Positions 17,522-27,268 are shown, counted from the first letter of the stretch. The stretch: DNA of 64,000 nucleotides from Blastochloris viridis (GCA_005768725.1 VAFM01000001.1:930001-994000); one strand, 5' to 3'. Numbers and translations: made by a program. Notes: generated by a model not told the origin, from the sequence alone.

Positions 17522-17859
17522 GCTGATACACCGGGATGCGGTATATGCTGCCTTGATAGGCGGTTTTGCGATGTTCGGCAAGCCGGTAACAGGGGGGTGC
17601 GCTTAAAAACCCTGTCAGGAGGCTCGATTCATCTTAACGTGCAGTGCAGCATGGCTGAGTCTATCCGATCGTTTTGCGGTGCACCGCACCTGCAAGGGGC
17701 CGGTATTGCTGGCGCTTTGGGTTTCAAGGCTTCTCTCATGGTGCACCGCACCACCTAAAAACCTTTGCTGGGCAAGGGTTTTGGGGGTCTCCGCTTGTCA
17801 GGATTTAAGTGGCTTTGCACGCAGGCTGAGCTATAAATGAGGGTAAGGACAGAACAAAC
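17522..17859. other. Intergenic region with a hairpin and a 13-bp direct repeat
   Basis: No credible gene. The 13-base sequence GGTGCACCGCACC occurs at 17678-17690 and 17740-17752. A hairpin with arms near 17757-17767 and 17773-17783 (AAAACCTTTGC / GCAAGGGTTTT, one wobble pair) looks like a terminator. An AAGGA ribosome site for the next gene lies at about 17845. Confidence 0.5.
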
Positions 17860-20427
17860 ATGCCGCGCACCACAGACCCCAAACTCCCCCGCCCCGCGCC
17901 CAAGGCCGCCCACGAGGCGCCTTTGCTTTCCGCAGCGGAGGCCACCGCGACGGCCACAACGCTGGACAGCCCTGCGGGTGCCCCGGAGTTTACCCTGCCC
18001 GAAGACATGGTGCTGAATGACAAGGTGTTCGGCCACTATATGCATCTGGTGGACATGCTGAGCCGCCGCACCGGTTTGCAGATCCACGTCGACCAGCGTG
18101 ATAACGCACTGCAAGAGGGCGATATTTACCTGTTCAACCACTTCACCCGCTTTGAAACCGTGATCGCGCCGTATATTCTGCACCGCGAAACCCACAAGCT
18201 GGTGCGCAGCGTGGCCTACCACGGCTTGTTCGATGTGAACGACACCATGACGCGCATCATTCATCGCAGTGGTGCCGTGCCCACCAATCTGCCGCGTTTG
18301 TTGCCGTTCCTGGCGGAAGAAATTTTGCGCGGCCGCAAGATCATCATCTTCCCGGAAGGTGGCTTGGTAAAAGACAAGCAGGTGCTGGACGCCAACGGCG
18401 ACCTGAAGATGTGGAGCGGGGTTTCGGAGAAAGTGCGCAAACCGCACCGCGGTGCCGCCGTGCTGGCGCTGATGCTGGACCTGGCCAAGCGCCGCATTAA
18501 AGCGTTGTTCGATGCTGACGATAAAGTGCAGATCACCAATTGGTGCAACCGTTTGGGCCTGACGCCCGAACAGCTGCTGGCGGCGATTGAGAAGCCGACG
18601 CTGATCGTACCCGGCAACATCACCTTCTACCCGATGCGCACCAACCCCAACCTGCTGCTGCGCGGGTTTGAGCGCTTTGCCGGTACGCCGGGCCCCAATG
18701 CGCGCGACGAGTTGACCATTGAAGGCAACCTGCTGCTGCGCCCGACCGATATGGACATCCGCTTCGGTAGCCCGATTGCGGCACTGGAAGACAAGAAGCG
18801 CCTGCACACCGCGCTGATGGACCACGTGCTCAGCCAGACCCAGAGCATGGACGATATCTTTGCTTTGAAAGACGATACAGGTACGTTGCTGGATGGTTAT
18901 GTGGCGAAGTTCATCGCCAAGCGGATTGATAAGGTACGCGACGAATATGCGCGCCGGATCTATCTGGGTACCACCATCAACATCAACCACCTGATGGCGA
19001 CGCTGGTGCGCCAGATGGTAAACACCGATACCTGGAGCATGCCGCGGGCGGACTTCCACAAGGCGCTGTACCTGATGGTAAAGGAACTGCAGCAGCGTAC
19101 CGATGTGAACCTGCATGCCAGCCTGATGCGCCCGGACATCTACGCGGGCCTGCGCCTTGGCACCATGCGCGGTTTTGTGGGCTTTTTGGAAGCCTGTACG
19201 CGTGTACGCCTGATCGGTATCCGTAAAGACGCCTACCATGTCTCGCGTCGTTTATTAGATACGCTGGATCTGCAGGATATCCGTGTGGAAAACCCGATCG
19301 CGGTGCATGCCAACGAGGCTTTCCCCATCAAGGCCGTGCGCGAGGTAGCCGAAAATGTTTTGAGCCGTCTGGCAAAAATCACCGACAAAGATCTTGCCGA
19401 ACTGCGCTTTGACGACATGTTGCGCGAGCACGCAGCGCTGCGTCTGAAGTTCGGGAAAAAAGACCCGCATATGCTGCTGGCCGCGGATAACCCGCTGCAC
19501 GGCAGCCCGTATTTATTGAAGCCCGAACCGGTGGAGCCTGCTCCGAAGGGCGGCCATGCCCGCGTGCGTCAGCACGGTGTGTTGCTGATCCATGGTTTTG
19601 CCACCACACCGGCCGACCTGCGCAGCTATGCCGAGCATCTGCGCGACAAAGGATACACCGTGCTGGGCCTACGCCTGCCCGGCCACGGTACGAGTATTCT
19701 GGACCTGGAAGAGCGTGATCGCAGTGAGTGGATGGACGCCCTGCGCGAAGGTTACGGTATTCTGGCCGAACTGTGCGATGAGGTCTCCGCGATCGGTTTC
19801 TCCACCGGCGGTGCCCTTGCGTTGCAACTGGCCGCTGGCAAGCCTGAGAAACTGATGCGCGTGGCCAGTGTGGCTGCTCCCTTAGAAGTGCAGAACAAGA
19901 AGATGAAGTATGTGCCCGCCGGCATGGTGCTGCGCGCGTTCCTCAACCATATTCCGTGGCTGACCGATGTGCTGCGCTTCCATACGTATGACCGTGATAT
20001 CACCGGCAATGTGTATCACCGCGTACCGGCGACCGCTCTCAACCAGTTGCGGCTGACGATCTCTGACATGTGGACCGCGCTGCCGCGCGTGACCGTACCG
20101 ACATTGGTCGTACAAGGTCTGCTGGACCGCACCGTGGTGCCGGAAAGTGCTGTACGGATCTTCCGTCGTCTGGGCAGCGAAGTGAAAGCCCTGCGCTGGA
20201 TCGCCGGTGGGCCGCATGGACTCATCACGCAGAAATTCGGCAACACCTGGCAGATTCTTGATGGATTCTTGGCCGGAGAAGACGTGACAGGAAACGCTAA
20301 AGCGGCGTCTTATAAGAGCGAGCACCCGATTGTGGCGCCTGCCCTTAACGGAGAGGCCCCACGGGCGAAACGATTAACAAGAAAACTGGCCAAATGGCTG
20401 ATTACACGAAAGGCCCCCGCCCTATGA
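17860..20427 (+). CDS. Fusion of glycerolipid acyltransferase (LPLAT) and alpha/beta-hydrolase lipase
   Basis: Large protein of 855 residues. About residues 60-330 are a PlsC/PlsB-type acyltransferase: NHFTRFE (the H-x4-D motif, with Glu in place of Asp), IIIFPEGG (motif III) and VPGNITFYP. A middle region of unknown structure follows. From about residue 570 there is a complete alpha/beta-hydrolase of the carboxylesterase/monoacylglycerol lipase type: LLIHGFATTP, nucleophile elbow GFSTGG, acid QGLLDRTVVP and histidine GGPHGL. The protein could hydrolyse and re-esterify lipids, releasing acyl chains. Its stop overlaps the thiolase start (ATGA), so it belongs to the beta-oxidation operon that follows. 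Cytoplasmic or membrane-peripheral; no signal peptide. Confidence 0.85.
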   Translation: MPRTTDPKLPRPAPKAAHEAPLLSAAEATATATTLDSPAGAPEFTLPEDMVLNDKVFGHYMHLVDMLSRRTGLQIHVDQRDNALQEGDIYLFNHFTRFETVIAPYILHRETHKLVRSVAYHGLFDVNDTMTRIIHRSGAVPTNLPRLLPFLAEEILRGRKIIIFPEGGLVKDKQVLDANGDLKMWSGVSEKVRKPHRGAAVLALMLDLAKRRIKALFDADDKVQITNWCNRLGLTPEQLLAAIEKPTLIVPGNITFYPMRTNPNLLLRGFERFAGTPGPNARDELTIEGNLLLRPTDMDIRFGSPIAALEDKKRLHTALMDHVLSQTQSMDDIFALKDDTGTLLDGYVAKFIAKRIDKVRDEYARRIYLGTTININHLMATLVRQMVNTDTWSMPRADFHKALYLMVKELQQRTDVNLHASLMRPDIYAGLRLGTMRGFVGFLEACTRVRLIGIRKDAYHVSRRLLDTLDLQDIRVENPIAVHANEAFPIKAVREVAENVLSRLAKITDKDLAELRFDDMLREHAALRLKFGKKDPHMLLAADNPLHGSPYLLKPEPVEPAPKGGHARVRQHGVLLIHGFATTPADLRSYAEHLRDKGYTVLGLRLPGHGTSILDLEERDRSEWMDALREGYGILAELCDEVSAIGFSTGGALALQLAAGKPEKLMRVASVAAPLEVQNKKMKYVPAGMVLRAFLNHIPWLTDVLRFHTYDRDITGNVYHRVPATALNQLRLTISDMWTALPRVTVPTLVVQGLLDRTVVPESAVRIFRRLGSEVKALRWIAGGPHGLITQKFGNTWQILDGFLAGEDVTGNAKAASYKSEHPIVAPALNGEAPRAKRLTRKLAKWLITRKAPAL

Positions 20428-21572
20428 CACACACTGCGAAGACTGCCGTGATTGTGGGGTACGCACGTACCCCATTTACGCCTGCCCACAAAGGTGCCTT
20501 GGTACACACCCGCGCCGATGACATGGCCGCCGCCGTGGTGAAGGCGCTGCTCAAGCGCACCAAGGTCAAGCCCGCTGATGTGGAAGATCTGATCGTGGGC
20601 TGTGCCTTCCCGGAAGGCGAACAGGGTTTTAACGTGGCGCGTCTGATCGGTTTTCTGGCCGGTCTGCCACAGGGTGTGGCGGGGATGACCGTCAACCGCT
20701 TCTGCGGGTCGTCGCTGCAAGCCGTACAGATCGCTGCCGGTGCGATCGCGACCGGGGCCGGTGAAGTATTCATCTGTGCCGGTGTGGAAAGCATGAGCCG
20801 TGTGCCGATCGGTGGCTTTAACCCGCTGCCCAACCCCAAACTGTACGAAGATATGCCCGAAGCCTACATGGGCATGGGTGAAACCGCCGAGAACGTGGCG
20901 AAGAAATTCAAGATCAGCCGTGCCGACCAGGATGCCTTTGCAGTGGAAAGCCAGCGCAAAGCGGGTATTGCCGCCGCCAAGGGTTTACTGAAGGACGAGA
21001 TCGTTCCGATTGAGACCAAGCATGGGACCGTGACTGAAGACGGTTGTCTGCGCCCGGATACCACCGCGGCAGGCTTAGGCGATTTGAAACCCGCCTTTGA
21101 TAAAGATGGCAGCGTGACCGCCGGGACCAGCAGCCCGCTGACCGATGGTGCGGCCGCCGTGCTGGTAGTGAGTGAAGAGTATGCCAAGAAGCACAAGCTG
21201 CCGATTCTCGCCCGCATCGTGAGTTTTGCCGTGAGCGGCTGCGCGCCGGAGATTATGGGCATGGGCCCGGTCGATGCCACACGTAAGGCGTTGGAGCGTG
21301 CCGGTTTGAAGCTTAAAGATATCGATATCATTGAGCTGAATGAGGCGTTTGCCGCCCAAAGCCTGGGTGTAGCACGTACCCTGAAGCTGGATATGGACAA
21401 GGTGAATATTGACGGCGGTGCGATTGCGCTGGGCCACCCGCTGGGCGCGACCGGTGCGCGTATTGTCGGTAAAGCGGCGTCGCTGCTCAAGCGCACCAAG
21501 GGCAACTACGCCTTAGCCACCCAGTGTATTGGTGGCGGGCAAGGGATTGCGATGATTCTGGAGAAGGCATAA
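20424..21572 (+). CDS. Thiolase (acetyl-CoA acyltransferase)
   Basis: 3-ketoacyl-CoA thiolase, last step of the beta-oxidation spiral; 382 residues from the ATG at 20424, which overlaps the previous stop. Active-site residues are all visible: nucleophile Cys in NRFCGSS, histidine in IALGHPLGATGARI, and the second Cys in TQCIGGGQG. ELNEAFAAQ lies between. Its partner is the multifunctional protein encoded 4 bases downstream. The FadA role is inferred from this context; biosynthetic acetoacetyl-CoA thiolases look similar. Confidence 0.93.
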   Translation: MTHTAKTAVIVGYARTPFTPAHKGALVHTRADDMAAAVVKALLKRTKVKPADVEDLIVGCAFPEGEQGFNVARLIGFLAGLPQGVAGMTVNRFCGSSLQAVQIAAGAIATGAGEVFICAGVESMSRVPIGGFNPLPNPKLYEDMPEAYMGMGETAENVAKKFKISRADQDAFAVESQRKAGIAAAKGLLKDEIVPIETKHGTVTEDGCLRPDTTAAGLGDLKPAFDKDGSVTAGTSSPLTDGAAAVLVVSEEYAKKHKLPILARIVSFAVSGCAPEIMGMGPVDATRKALERAGLKLKDIDIIELNEAFAAQSLGVARTLKLDMDKVNIDGGAIALGHPLGATGARIVGKAASLLKRTKGNYALATQCIGGGQGIAMILEKA

Positions 21573-21576
21573 GACC

Positions 21577-23997
21577 ATGGCGAAAACCCCGGTAACAGCA
21601 AAAAAATCACCGAAACCCACCGCCAAAGTTTCCGTTAAACCGACTCTCAAGACCCCGGTTGTTCGTAGCGGCCCCAAGCCGATTGGCAAGGTGGCGGTGA
21701 TCGGTGCGGGCGTGATGGGTGCGGGTATCGCCGCACAGGTGGCGAACGCGGGTATCCCTGTCATTCTGCTGGATGTAGTGCCGGACGGTGCGGCCAAAGC
21801 GATCGAAAAGCTCAAAAAGAGCAACCCCGCTGCGCTGATGCACCCGCGCAATGCGAGTTTGATCACGCCCGGTTCGAGCATCAAAGACCTTAAACTGGTG
21901 GCCGATTGCGACTGGATTATTGAGGCCGTTATTGAAAAGCTGGACGTGAAGCAGAGCCTGTACAAGCAGCTTGCGCTGCTGCGTCACCGCAATGCGGTGG
22001 TGAGCAGTAATACCTCCACGCTGCCGCTTGACGTACTGACGCATGGATTACCCGCCGATTTCAAGAAGCACTTCCTGATCGCGCACTTCTTTAACCCGCC
22101 GCGTTACATGCGCCTGTTGGAGCTGGTGACCGGTGAACAGACGCTGCCGGATGTGGCCCACCGCGTGCGTGATTTTGCCGACCGCAAACTGGGTAAGACC
22201 GTTGTGGATTGCTACGATACGCCGGGCTTTATTGCCAACCGTATTGGTACCTACTGGATGCATGCCGGGGTGGTAAAGGCGCTGGAACACGGTGTAGGCG
22301 TGGAAGAAGCCGACGCGATGCTGAGTAAACCAATGGGTGTACCGAAGACGGCGTTGTTCGGCCTGCTGGACCTGGTGGGACTGGACCTGATGCCGCACGT
22401 ATTGAACAGCCTGCGCGGTGCCTTACCGGCGAATGACCCCTTCATGAAACTGGGGGAAGCGCCTGCCCTACTCTCCAAAATGATTGCCGACGGCTACACC
22501 GGCCGCAAGGGTAAGGGCGGTTTTTACCGGATGGATGAGACCAAGAAGAAGCTTGTGTTGAATCTGCAGACCGGTGACTACGCCAAAGCCCGCAAGCCCA
22601 AGGTGGATGCCGCTCTGGCCGCGAAAAAGAACGGCCTGCGTGCCATGGTGACGCATGACAGCGCCGAAGGCCGTTATGCGTGGGATGTAATTGGCGGTAC
22701 GCTGATGTACGCCGCTGGGCTGGTGGGCGAGATCGCCTCCGATATTCACGTCATCGATACTGCGATGAAGCTCGGTTATAACTGGAAGTACGGCCCGTTC
22801 GAACTGATCGACAAGCTCGGTACCACATGGCTGACCGAGAAAATGGTGGCCGAAGGTGTACCGGTTCCGGCGATTCTGAAGGTCGCGGCCGGACGCAAGC
22901 TGTACCGCGTGAAAGAAGGCAAGCTGGAGTTTCTGACGCTGAGCGGTGAGTACGCCGCCGTGGTGCGCCCGGAAGGTGTGCTACTGCTGGAAGACATCAA
23001 GCGCGAAAAGGCCCGCCTGTTCGGGAACATGAGTGCCAGCGTATGGGACATTGGTGACCGTGTGGCCTGCTTTGAAATGCACAGCAAGATGAATAGCTTC
23101 AACCCGCTGGTACTGCGCGTGCTGCGCGACGCTCAGAAGCGTCTGCCGGAGATGGGTTACAAGGGCCTCGTGCTGTACAACGAAGGCAGTAACTTCTCGG
23201 TCGGTGCCAACATCATGATGCTGCTGATTACCGGCAAGCTGCGCTTGTGGGGCTTGGTCGACTGGATTCTGCGCGATGGCCAGCAGACCTTTGCAGGCCT
23301 GAAATACGCACCGTTCCCGGTGGTGGCCGCCCCGCATAACATGGCGCTGGGTGGCGGGTGCGAAATCGTGCTCCATGCCCACGCGGTGGAAGCGCACGCC
23401 GAGCTTTACATGGGCTTAGTGGAAGCCGGTGTCGGTATCATTCCCGGCTGGGGCGGCTGTAAGGAGCTGCTGGGCCGCGCGATTGCCCGCAACAAGGCTG
23501 GGATTATAGGAACCGCGCCTTCAGCGCGAGGCCCGATGCCGCCGGTGATCCAAGCGTTTGAGACCATCGCAATGGCGAAGGTCAGCAAGAGTGCCGCCGA
23601 AGCACGTGACCTGCTGTTCCTGCGCGATACCGACGGTATCGTGATGAACCGCGACCGTGTGCTGGAGTCGGCCAAAGCCCGCGTGCTACATATGGCGCAC
23701 GGTTTTGAACCTCCTGCCCCGCATGAGTACCGCCTGCCCGGACCAAGCGGTTTAGCCGCCCTGAAGCTGGCGCTGCACGACTTCTTCAAGAAGGGTGTAG
23801 CCACCCCCCACGACATGGTGGTGGGCGGCCAGCTGGCCGAAGCCCTGACCGGCGGCGCCACCGACCTGACCGAGGTGCTGGGCGAAGACGACATGCTGAA
23901 GCTGGAGCGCAAAGGCCTGGTGAAACTCGCCAAGACCCGTGCAACCCAAGACCGCATTGCGCATATGCTGAAAAAGAACAAGCCGCTGCGCAACTAA
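21577..23997 (+). CDS. 3-hydroxyacyl-CoA dehydrogenase / enoyl-CoA hydratase fusion
   Basis: Multifunctional beta-oxidation enzyme of 806 residues. After a basic proline-rich leader of about 35 residues comes the NAD-binding domain (VAVIGAGVMGAGIAAQVANAG), SSNTSTL, HFFNPPRYMRLLELV and the helical C-terminal dehydrogenase domains. From about residue 490 an enoyl-CoA hydratase (crotonase) domain follows with FSVGANI, ALGGGCEI and EAGVGIIPGWGGCKELL. The domain order is the reverse of enterobacterial FadB, but it is a known arrangement in alphaproteobacteria. It acts with the thiolase just upstream. The unusual basic N-terminal extension is not part of the catalytic fold. Confidence 0.93.
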   Translation: MAKTPVTAKKSPKPTAKVSVKPTLKTPVVRSGPKPIGKVAVIGAGVMGAGIAAQVANAGIPVILLDVVPDGAAKAIEKLKKSNPAALMHPRNASLITPGSSIKDLKLVADCDWIIEAVIEKLDVKQSLYKQLALLRHRNAVVSSNTSTLPLDVLTHGLPADFKKHFLIAHFFNPPRYMRLLELVTGEQTLPDVAHRVRDFADRKLGKTVVDCYDTPGFIANRIGTYWMHAGVVKALEHGVGVEEADAMLSKPMGVPKTALFGLLDLVGLDLMPHVLNSLRGALPANDPFMKLGEAPALLSKMIADGYTGRKGKGGFYRMDETKKKLVLNLQTGDYAKARKPKVDAALAAKKNGLRAMVTHDSAEGRYAWDVIGGTLMYAAGLVGEIASDIHVIDTAMKLGYNWKYGPFELIDKLGTTWLTEKMVAEGVPVPAILKVAAGRKLYRVKEGKLEFLTLSGEYAAVVRPEGVLLLEDIKREKARLFGNMSASVWDIGDRVACFEMHSKMNSFNPLVLRVLRDAQKRLPEMGYKGLVLYNEGSNFSVGANIMMLLITGKLRLWGLVDWILRDGQQTFAGLKYAPFPVVAAPHNMALGGGCEIVLHAHAVEAHAELYMGLVEAGVGIIPGWGGCKELLGRAIARNKAGIIGTAPSARGPMPPVIQAFETIAMAKVSKSAAEARDLLFLRDTDGIVMNRDRVLESAKARVLHMAHGFEPPAPHEYRLPGPSGLAALKLALHDFFKKGVATPHDMVVGGQLAEALTGGATDLTEVLGEDDMLKLERKGLVKLAKTRATQDRIAHMLKKNKPLRN

Positions 23998-24042
23998 CAC
24001 CCCTTTAACCCCTCACGTTTCTTTAAGAAAGGACCCACCCCC

Positions 24043-26322
24043 ATGGAACTACTCGCCCTGACCGCAGGTACCGCGCTGGCCGGAGTATTAGCAATCAAGC
24101 AACTGCGCATCCCGCTGCTGAGCGCGCCGGCGATGCGCATCGCCAAAGGTGTACTGCCGAGCATCGGTGATACCGAGCGCATTGCGCTGGAAGCCGGTAC
24201 AGTGTGGTGGGACGGGGAAATCTTCTCGGGTAAGCCGAAATGGAAACGCCTGCTGAGCTTTGATGTGCAGGCTCTCAGTAAAGAGGAAAAGGCCTTTCTG
24301 GCCGGGCCGGTGGAAGAGCTGTGCGCTCTGATTGACGATCACCAGATCTTTCAGGACCGCGACCTGTCGCCTCAGGTGTGGAAGTACATCAAGGACAAGA
24401 AATTCTTCGGGATGATCATTCCGAAAGAGCATGGTGGTTTGGGCTTTAGTGCGACCATGCACAGCGCGGTGGTGACCAAAATCGCCAGCCGTAGCCTGGC
24501 CGCTGCCGTGACCGTGATGGTACCCAACAGCCTGGGGCCGGGTGAACTGCTGCTGCGCTACGGGACCGACGCGCAGAAGAAACATTACCTGCCGCGTCTG
24601 GCCAAGGGTCTCGATATTCCGTGCTTTGCACTGACCGAACCGCATGCGGGCTCCGACGCCGCCAGTGGCTCCAGTTTTGGTGTAGTGGTGAAGAAGAAGG
24701 TGGGCGGCAAGGACGTGCTCGGGATGGAGCTGACGTTCAACAAGCGCTACATCACGCTGGCGCCGGTGGCGACCGTGGTGGGTCTGGCGTTCCGCCTGAC
24801 CGACCCCGACCATCTGCTGGGTGATAAAGTGGATTTAGGGATTACGTGTGCCCTGCTGCCGCGCGATACCAAGGGGCTTGAGATCGGTGAACAGCACGAC
24901 CCGATGGGTGTGCCGTTCAAGAACGGTCCGGTGCGCGGCAAGAAGGTATTCGTGCCGCTGGATGTGATCATCGGTGGTCCGGCACAGGCCGGTGAAGGCT
25001 GGAAAATGCTGATGGAAGCGCTGGCCGCCGGTCGGGGTATTTCGCTGCCCAGCCTGAGCGTGGGTGCCGCCGAACTGAGCCTGCGTGCGGCGGGTGCCTA
25101 TGCCGGTGTACGCGAGCAGTTCGGTCTGCCGGTCGGTAAATTTGAAGGGGTACGCGAGCGCATTGCCCGTATGGCGATGAACGCCCACCTGATGAACGCC
25201 GTGCGACTTGTTACGTGTGGCGCGATTGATGCCGGTGAGCATCCGGCGGTGGCGAGCGGTATCTCGAAAGCGTATCTGACCGAAGGCATGCGCGTGAGCA
25301 TCAACGATGCGATGGACGTGATTGCCGGGGCGGCTATCTGCCGCGGCCCGCGCAATATGTTCGCCCGGGCGTATAACGGAATTCCGATCGGGATCACGGT
25401 GGAAGGCTCCAATATTCTGACCCGCAGCCTGATCGTGTTCGGGCAAGGTGCCATGCGCAGCCACCCGTACCTGCAGGACGAAGTGAACGCGATTGGTAAA
25501 GGCGACGTCAAGGCGTTCGACAAGGCGTTCTTCGGGCATATCCGTCACTTCCTGGGCAACGCCGTGCGCGCCTTTGTACTGAACCTGACGCGTGGTCATG
25601 GCACCTTTACCGCGCACCGCAGTGTGGCGAAGCACTACCGTCACCTGAACCGTCTGGCCGCCAGCTTTGCACTGCTGACCGATTTCGGTCTGCTGATTCT
25701 GGGTGGGAGCCTCAAGCGGAAAGAGTATCTGAGCGGACGTTATGCCGACGCGCTGGCAGGCCTGTACATGGCCAGCACATTGCTGAAACAGGTGCACGAC
25801 AAGGGCTACCCGGCCAGCACCCGTGCGATTACCGACATGGCGTTGCAGCAGACGATCTACGACACCGAACAGGCGCTGCTGGGTGTGGTACGCAACCTGC
25901 CCAACAAACCGCTGGCCTTGCTGGCCCGCCTGCTGGCGCTGCCGCTGGGTGCACGTTTGAATACGCCTAAGGACAAGCTGATCGACAAGGTCGCCGAAGC
26001 CGTACTGCAGCCTGCCGGAGGTGTACGCGAAGCGCTGTGTGCCGACATCTTCATTCCGGATGCAAAGGAAGAAGGCTTAGGCAAACTGGAAGCGACCCTG
26101 CTGAAAGTGACCGCTGCCGAGCCGGTGCGCCGCAAGATCACCGCCGCGATCAAGGAGCGGAAGATCAAGAAAGGTACGCCTGCCGCGATGACCGATGCTG
26201 CGCTGATGGCGAATGTGATCACCGCCAAAGAGCACAAGCTGGTGCTGGATGCGCTGGCGGCGCAGGACGATGTGGTGCAGGTGGATTATTACTCGCCTGC
26301 GGCTTACAGCAAACTGCGTTAA
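24043..26322 (+). CDS. FadE-like acyl-CoA dehydrogenase
   Basis: Large acyl-CoA dehydrogenase of 759 residues, first oxidation step of beta-oxidation. It resembles FadE rather than the common 380-residue form: a hydrophobic N-terminus (LLALTAGTALAGVLAIKQL), then the flavoprotein core with ALTEPHAGSDAAS, the helical domain with GRGISLPSLS and EQFGLPVGKFEGV, VEGSNILTRSLIVFGQGA, and a C-terminal extension of about 250 residues. It is last in the operon fusion-thiolase-multifunctional protein-dehydrogenase, 45 bases after the previous gene, behind an AAGGA site. A terminator follows. The N-terminus suggests membrane association. Confidence 0.93.
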   Translation: MELLALTAGTALAGVLAIKQLRIPLLSAPAMRIAKGVLPSIGDTERIALEAGTVWWDGEIFSGKPKWKRLLSFDVQALSKEEKAFLAGPVEELCALIDDHQIFQDRDLSPQVWKYIKDKKFFGMIIPKEHGGLGFSATMHSAVVTKIASRSLAAAVTVMVPNSLGPGELLLRYGTDAQKKHYLPRLAKGLDIPCFALTEPHAGSDAASGSSFGVVVKKKVGGKDVLGMELTFNKRYITLAPVATVVGLAFRLTDPDHLLGDKVDLGITCALLPRDTKGLEIGEQHDPMGVPFKNGPVRGKKVFVPLDVIIGGPAQAGEGWKMLMEALAAGRGISLPSLSVGAAELSLRAAGAYAGVREQFGLPVGKFEGVRERIARMAMNAHLMNAVRLVTCGAIDAGEHPAVASGISKAYLTEGMRVSINDAMDVIAGAAICRGPRNMFARAYNGIPIGITVEGSNILTRSLIVFGQGAMRSHPYLQDEVNAIGKGDVKAFDKAFFGHIRHFLGNAVRAFVLNLTRGHGTFTAHRSVAKHYRHLNRLAASFALLTDFGLLILGGSLKRKEYLSGRYADALAGLYMASTLLKQVHDKGYPASTRAITDMALQQTIYDTEQALLGVVRNLPNKPLALLARLLALPLGARLNTPKDKLIDKVAEAVLQPAGGVREALCADIFIPDAKEEGLGKLEATLLKVTAAEPVRRKITAAIKERKIKKGTPAAMTDAALMANVITAKEHKLVLDALAAQDDVVQVDYYSPAAYSKLR

Positions 26323-26333
26323 GTACGGAACAG

Positions 26334-26360
26334 AAAAGCGGCCCCGACGGGCCGCTTTTT
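26334..26360. terminator. Terminator between convergent fadE-like and ecfG genes
   Basis: Hairpin AAAAGCGGCCC / GGGCCGCTTTT with a four-base loop and T/A runs on both sides, so it can stop transcription from either strand. Confidence 0.9.
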
Positions 26361-26372
26361 GGTTGGAGTAAA

Positions 26373-26942
26373 CTACTCCACCATGCGGTGCGAGGACATG
26401 GCGCCGCTGGTAGCCGCCAGCAGAGTGCCGTCTTCGGCGTGGTCCGACGGGTTGGCCATGCCGAGAATTTCGGCCAGTTTGGCGCGGCCACGGTTGATGC
26501 GGCTCTTCACGGTACCGACAGCGACATCGCAAATCACGGCGGCTTCTTCGTAGCTGAAGCCGTTGGCGCCGACCAGCAGCAGCACTTCACGCTGGTCGTC
26601 CGGCAGTTGCTTGAGAGCCTGGCGGAAGCGTACAAAGTCGAGGTGCTTGCCCTGATCCGGCATGGTCACCAGACGTTCGGCATAGGAGCCGTCGGCGTCT
26701 TCGACCTCACGCTGGCGCTTGCGGCACTCGGTGTAAAACTGGTTGCGCAGAATGGTGAACAGCCACGCCTTCAGGTGCGTATCCGGGCGATAGGTTTCGC
26801 GGTTCGCCCAGGCACGTACCAGCGTTTCCTGCACCAGATCATCGGCGCGGTCGGCATTGTACGTGAGGGACAGGGCGAACGCGCGAAGGCTCGGCACGGC
26901 GGCCAGCAGTTCGTCCTTAAAATTGAAAATCGCGTCGGCCAT
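26373..26942 (-). CDS. ecfG: EcfG-type RNA polymerase sigma factor of the general stress response
   Basis: ECF sigma factor of 189 residues. Region 2 (about 15-85) contains ADDLVQETLVRAW and LKAWLFTILRNQFYTECRKR; region 4 (about 105-165) contains LKQLPDDQREVLLLVGANGFSYEEAA and GTVKSRINRGRAKL. The gene follows nepR by one base and lies opposite phyR, the standard alphaproteobacterial general stress response locus, so the EcfG assignment is firm. NepR holds it inactive until phosphorylated PhyR captures NepR. Its likely targets, GGAAC-N16/17-CGTT promoters, are found several times within the next 7 kb. Confidence 0.95.
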   Translation of the reverse strand: MADAIFNFKDELLAAVPSLRAFALSLTYNADRADDLVQETLVRAWANRETYRPDTHLKAWLFTILRNQFYTECRKRQREVEDADGSYAERLVTMPDQGKHLDFVRFRQALKQLPDDQREVLLLVGANGFSYEEAAVICDVAVGTVKSRINRGRAKLAEILGMANPSDHAEDGTLLAATSGAMSSHRMVE

Positions 26943-26943
26943 A

Positions 26944-27162
26944 CTACTTAACCTTGTTCTTTTCGGCTTGTTCCAGCTGCTCCAGCAATTGGCTGAAACG
27001 GTCGGGAACAGGCTCGATCAGCATGTCCTGGAAGCTAACCTTCAGCAGGTTGCCGATGTGCTTCTGCACATCCACACCCAGACCCGGCGTCGCCGTGTCC
27101 TGCGTTGTGTCGGGCTTTTCTGCCGTAGTGGCGGCCAGTAAATCGGTAATATTCGTGCTCAT
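26944..27162 (-). CDS. nepR: NepR anti-sigma factor
   Basis: Small anti-sigma factor of 72 residues that sequesters the EcfG sigma factor. I start it at the ATG at 27162. The NepR core is present in the second half: an amphipathic helix (QKHIGNLLKVSFQDMLIEP), then the diagnostic PVPDRFSQLLEQLEQAE. The first 30 residues are low-complexity and probably disordered, as usual for NepR. The product is released from the sigma factor by the PhyR encoded divergently. The stop is one base from the ecfG start. Confidence 0.92.
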   Translation of the reverse strand: MSTNITDLLAATTAEKPDTTQDTATPGLGVDVQKHIGNLLKVSFQDMLIEPVPDRFSQLLEQLEQAEKNKVK

Positions 27163-27243
27163 GGCACTAAGGCATACACGTCTTAGCGCGATGGGTAAAC
27201 CCCTCTTTTCCCACTTTATTTTCGGTATTTTGACTTTTTTATG

Positions 27244-27268
27244 GGAACAAACGGAACGGCTCTGCGTT
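27244..27268 (+). promoter_or_regulatory. EcfG-type promoter facing phyR
   Basis: GGAAC (27244-27248), 16 bases, CGTT (27265-27268), an exact match to the known EcfG consensus. It lies 145 bases before the phyR start. A hairpin GGCCA/TGGCC followed by six Ts (27280-27303) lies directly behind it. Confidence 0.7.

Noticed and set aside
17678..17752. 13-bp direct repeats as ends of an insertion element
   Set aside because: Only 49 bases lie between them and no transposase or inverted ends are seen.
17444..17758. Open frame on the plus strand across tRNA-Arg
   Set aside because: The first 26 codons are the antisense of the tRNA; no ribosome site.
17755..19239. Open frame of 494 codons on the minus strand opposite the acyltransferase fusion
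   Set aside because: Low-complexity, His/Gln/Arg-rich product typical of an antisense shadow; no start signal.
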